Below, in pieces: positions 62,601-64,000 of a stretch of 64,000 nt of DNA. A program made the translations under genes and the position numbers. Positions within the stretch are counted from its first letter, which is position 1. Each line of letters begins with the position of its first letter. A model generated the notes under the pieces. That model worked only from the letters and a program-made list of their open reading frames with translations, searched no databases and was not told where the DNA came from. Origin of the DNA: Arsenophonus sp046530785 (GTDB lineage Bacteria; Pseudomonadota; Gammaproteobacteria; Enterobacterales; Enterobacteriaceae); assembly GCA_046530785.1 (NCBI GenBank), contig JBHEQT010000001.1, forward strand, positions 176,058-240,057. Direction: 5' to 3'.

Positions 62601-63025
62601 AACATTTAATTTTTTGTTTAACTATTAAAACTGGTAAAAGTTACTATTGGGGAAGAGATAATACTGAATGGTGTTTTGATTCTGTAGATAAATATCAGGC
62701 AAAAGTATATTTACAACAACTTATCAATGGTTATCAAGAAGGGATGAAATCACCATTGCCACTTTTTAATAAAAGTGGATGGAATTGGTTAATGTCATGC
62801 TATAATAAAAAGAATGATCAATTTGATTTTGAATCTGATAGTGTTTTGCAAAAAGCAAAAATACAACTTATTCAATCTTTACAAAGTTTATATAATAAAC
62901 AAAGTGAAATGAAAGATAGTTACGTTAGGAGAGTTTTCAATAAAATTGATAATAATCTGATTGAAATGATACAAAAAAATGCACGTACTTACTTATTGCC
63001 AATAGCAATTTTTAGAAAAAAATAG
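59645..63025 (+). CDS. recC: exodeoxyribonuclease V subunit gamma (RecC)
   Basis: RecC subunit of RecBCD, which processes double-strand ends and recognises Chi during recombinational repair. With the ATG at 59645, preceded by AGGA, it is 1126 aa against 1122 in E. coli; the frame is open from a TTG at 59618 but the extension lacks family similarity. The N-terminus MLQIYHSNQ, then DPLTNPFEKEIILVQNSNISKWLQIELA, GIAANISFPLLPNFIW, HLCHSPYREVEVLKDYLL, KDIIIMLPDI and the NEQPQRGDIKYRDNDRYLFLEAL motif of the inactivated helicase fold are all RecC-typical. A protein this long staying open in an eroding genome argues for selection. recB and recD would lie beyond the right end, after ptrA if retained. 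Confidence 0.97.
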   Translation: MLQIYHSNQASIHKKIIFNLIKNDPLTNPFEKEIILVQNSNISKWLQIELAKNLGIAANISFPLLPNFIWKIFTLVLSDIPKKNSFTKGEIFWKLMKILPLLLEETEFQQLKAYLNDDIEKTKLYQLSNRIADLFDQYLVYRPEWLEIWSKKELIKGLSDNQKWQKRLWLSLIEYTKKNNQPKWHLANIYENFIQNLHSNASSHIRFPKRIFIYGITALPPVYLKVLNSLSQYIDIHLMITNPCRYYWGGIQSYTFLTKVDRYNLNGCQNQYINSCLKNKKLPDSIFNKQVEQFLTNPLLDSWGKIGSDNLYFLSQLKEAKKIDYFVDLESDCLLHQIQRDILNLEDHTQVGITEEDYNNSFSKRQLSKQDKSLTFHLCHSPYREVEVLKDYLLGLFEEYKTLTPKDIIIMLPDIDSYTPYIKAVFSHISGKYYLPFSISNQKSNQVYPILQVFISLLDLPKNRFTTEQVLALLEVPELARRFSIYDDELILLRRWINESGIRWGLNDENIAMLKLPIIEQNTWIFGLNRMFLGYMMNNNKGTWNKIFPYDECIGLSAKLAGQLAIFIDSLINWKTILNQEKKLSEWLPLCKCLLDSFFETNEKNESTFMFILQKWKKIIKNGILANYEGIIPLSIIRNELARFFNNKKINQSFLGGGINFCNIIPISSIPFKVVCLLGMNYEIYPRSIPPLEFNLMNEQPQRGDIKYRDNDRYLFLEALNSASQSFYLSYIGHSIHNNQLQNPSFLVSELLNYIIQSFCLEGDECLNLDSSANNVKEHLLIKHTRVPFSIENYSPDSIHQSYSTEWLSATKKQSNSEIEFSTPLSPMIEHNNEILLEKLLSFYRHPIRSFFQQRLKVNFLNERIQLQENEPFIVNNLQQYKFNEKLLNAIIYEESLEELLTTFLGTGGLPVKYFGKIYLERQIQDMQSLADKVKLNYQKYFNKLFIEKFDNTCLIGELRNIQKSGIIRYRPAKLTINDGLSLWIEHLIFCLTIKTGKSYYWGRDNTEWCFDSVDKYQAKVYLQQLINGYQEGMKSPLPLFNKSGWNWLMSCYNKKNDQFDFESDSVLQKAKIQLIQSLQSLYNKQSEMKDSYVRRVFNKIDNNLIEMIQKNARTYLLPIAIFRKK

Positions 63026-64000
63026 AATTTAACAAATAATCATCTAAAAAATCATCATTTTATGAAAAATTTTTATTCCTTTTTTATTGCTATTTTGTGT
63101 AAAAATTTTTGCAAAAAAATTATAAGTTTTGCATGATAAAATCAATAAAAGAAACTTTAATAAGTATCAAGAAATAAATAAAAATTTTTCATAATATAAT
63201 TATTTTCTAATATTTAAGTTTAAAGGTTAATAAATCAATTACCTATTATTGAAAAAGTTCATATATAGAAAAAGAGAATAAAAATCTAAATTAATAATAA
63301 ATTAATTATTTACATACAGACTAACCATCCTCTTTAATGATTAATCTAAAATTTTTAAATAATTCTTACAATGAGAGGAATTAAAAATAAAAAATTGCAC
63401 ATAGTATTTAGTGAAATATACACCGACAGAGAGCTTCTAAAAGTCCAAATTTACTTTTCCGTTACTCTCTTTTTAAATTAGTTAGGGGAAGCTGTAGAAA
63501 AAATTATGAACTTTAGTGTTTCAATACTATTTTAGATTGTTAAATAATACGCTAAACTAATAAGTAAAAACCATATTACGACCGCTATTAGTAATCATAA
63601 TTAATAAAAATATTTTTGTTTTAAACTAAAAATTTAATATTATTTCTTTACACTTTCCTTAATTTGAAAATATTTTACTGTTGTTTTTTAGTAAAAAAAG
63701 ATAATCTAATTTATTAGATTTTTTCTTATATTGAAGAAGTCTTTCTAGTATTCATTTTGCTAAATTTTTTTTTATTTCTGATTTTTCAGACAACTAATCT
63801 TAATTTTAAGAATTTATCTTTTTGCAGTCTTATTTATTTTCCTATAATATTAAAATATTTAGATTTTTCTATATAAAGAAAACGTTATTGATGGTTTATT
63901 TGCTCGAAAGATAGGATTTTTTTATAATTAATCAATAATCTATTTTATATAATATAAGTATCTATAAACTAAATTATTCAATTTTCTTTTTATTCTGATA
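63026..64000. other. gene-free right end
   Basis: About 975 bases after recC with no readable gene. In E. coli ptrA follows recC; no PtrA N-terminus is recognisable. AT-rich, no clear terminator, no RNA gene. Confidence 0.5.

Noticed and set aside
1..64000. Search for CRISPR arrays, insertion sequences, prophage, toxin-antitoxin or defence genes
   Set aside because: No regularly spaced direct repeats, no transposase or integrase frames and no defence-type domains were seen.

Overview
The window looks like chromosome from a gammaproteobacterium of the Enterobacterales that lives as an insect endosymbiont with a reduced, decaying genome. Nearly every intact protein aligns along its full length with its Escherichia coli counterpart (RpoD 613 aa, ParC 752 aa, Cca 412 aa, YgiC 386 aa), and much of the local gene order is enterobacterial. 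Base composition is strongly AT-biased. Only about half of the 64 kb (roughly 31.7 kb) is accounted for by 27 complete protein genes, one gene cut by the left edge and two tRNAs; the rest is very AT-rich DNA with no recognisable gene. Keeping a thiamine ABC importer (thiBPQ) beside riboflavin, pyridoxal and folate/thymidylate genes resembles symbionts of blood-feeding insects (Arsenophonus-like, Sodalis-like or Aschnera-like). The genus is an inference and cannot be fixed from this window.

Layout. 1-155: tail of lptG. 4701-14605: cca, folB, tsaD, the rpsU-dnaG-rpoD macromolecular synthesis operon and tRNA-Ile2(CAU). 19237-19319: tRNA-Leu(CAA). 22091-37200: hldE, ribB with an FMN-riboswitch-like leader, ygiC/ygiB, and parE-parC-plsC. 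38920-47372: folA, then the lptD-surA-pdxA-rsmA-apaG operon on the minus strand (apaH gone), then djlA. 52416-55682: thiB-thiP-thiQ on the minus strand. 55996-63025: rppH, lgt, thyA and recC, with ptsP and the ppd genes missing.

How the genes work together. Information processing is well represented (primase, sigma-70, topoisomerase IV, RecC, tRNA maturation by Cca and TsaD, rRNA methylation by RsmA, mRNA decapping by RppH). A real outer membrane with heptose-containing LPS is implied by HldE, LptG, LptD and SurA, and lipoproteins by Lgt. RibB, PdxA, FolB, FolA and ThyA point to B-vitamin and folate metabolism, while ThiBPQ implies that thiamine is taken from outside.

I found no CRISPR array, insertion sequence, prophage, secretion system or novel gene cluster. 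The points of most interest are an FMN leader that keeps its layout while losing conserved core bases, a Cca enzyme with a mutated HD domain, a ThyA distinct from the E. coli form, retention of the uncharacterised ygiBC pair, an unusually conserved rpoD start region, and non-coding DNA that falls into two compositional classes.
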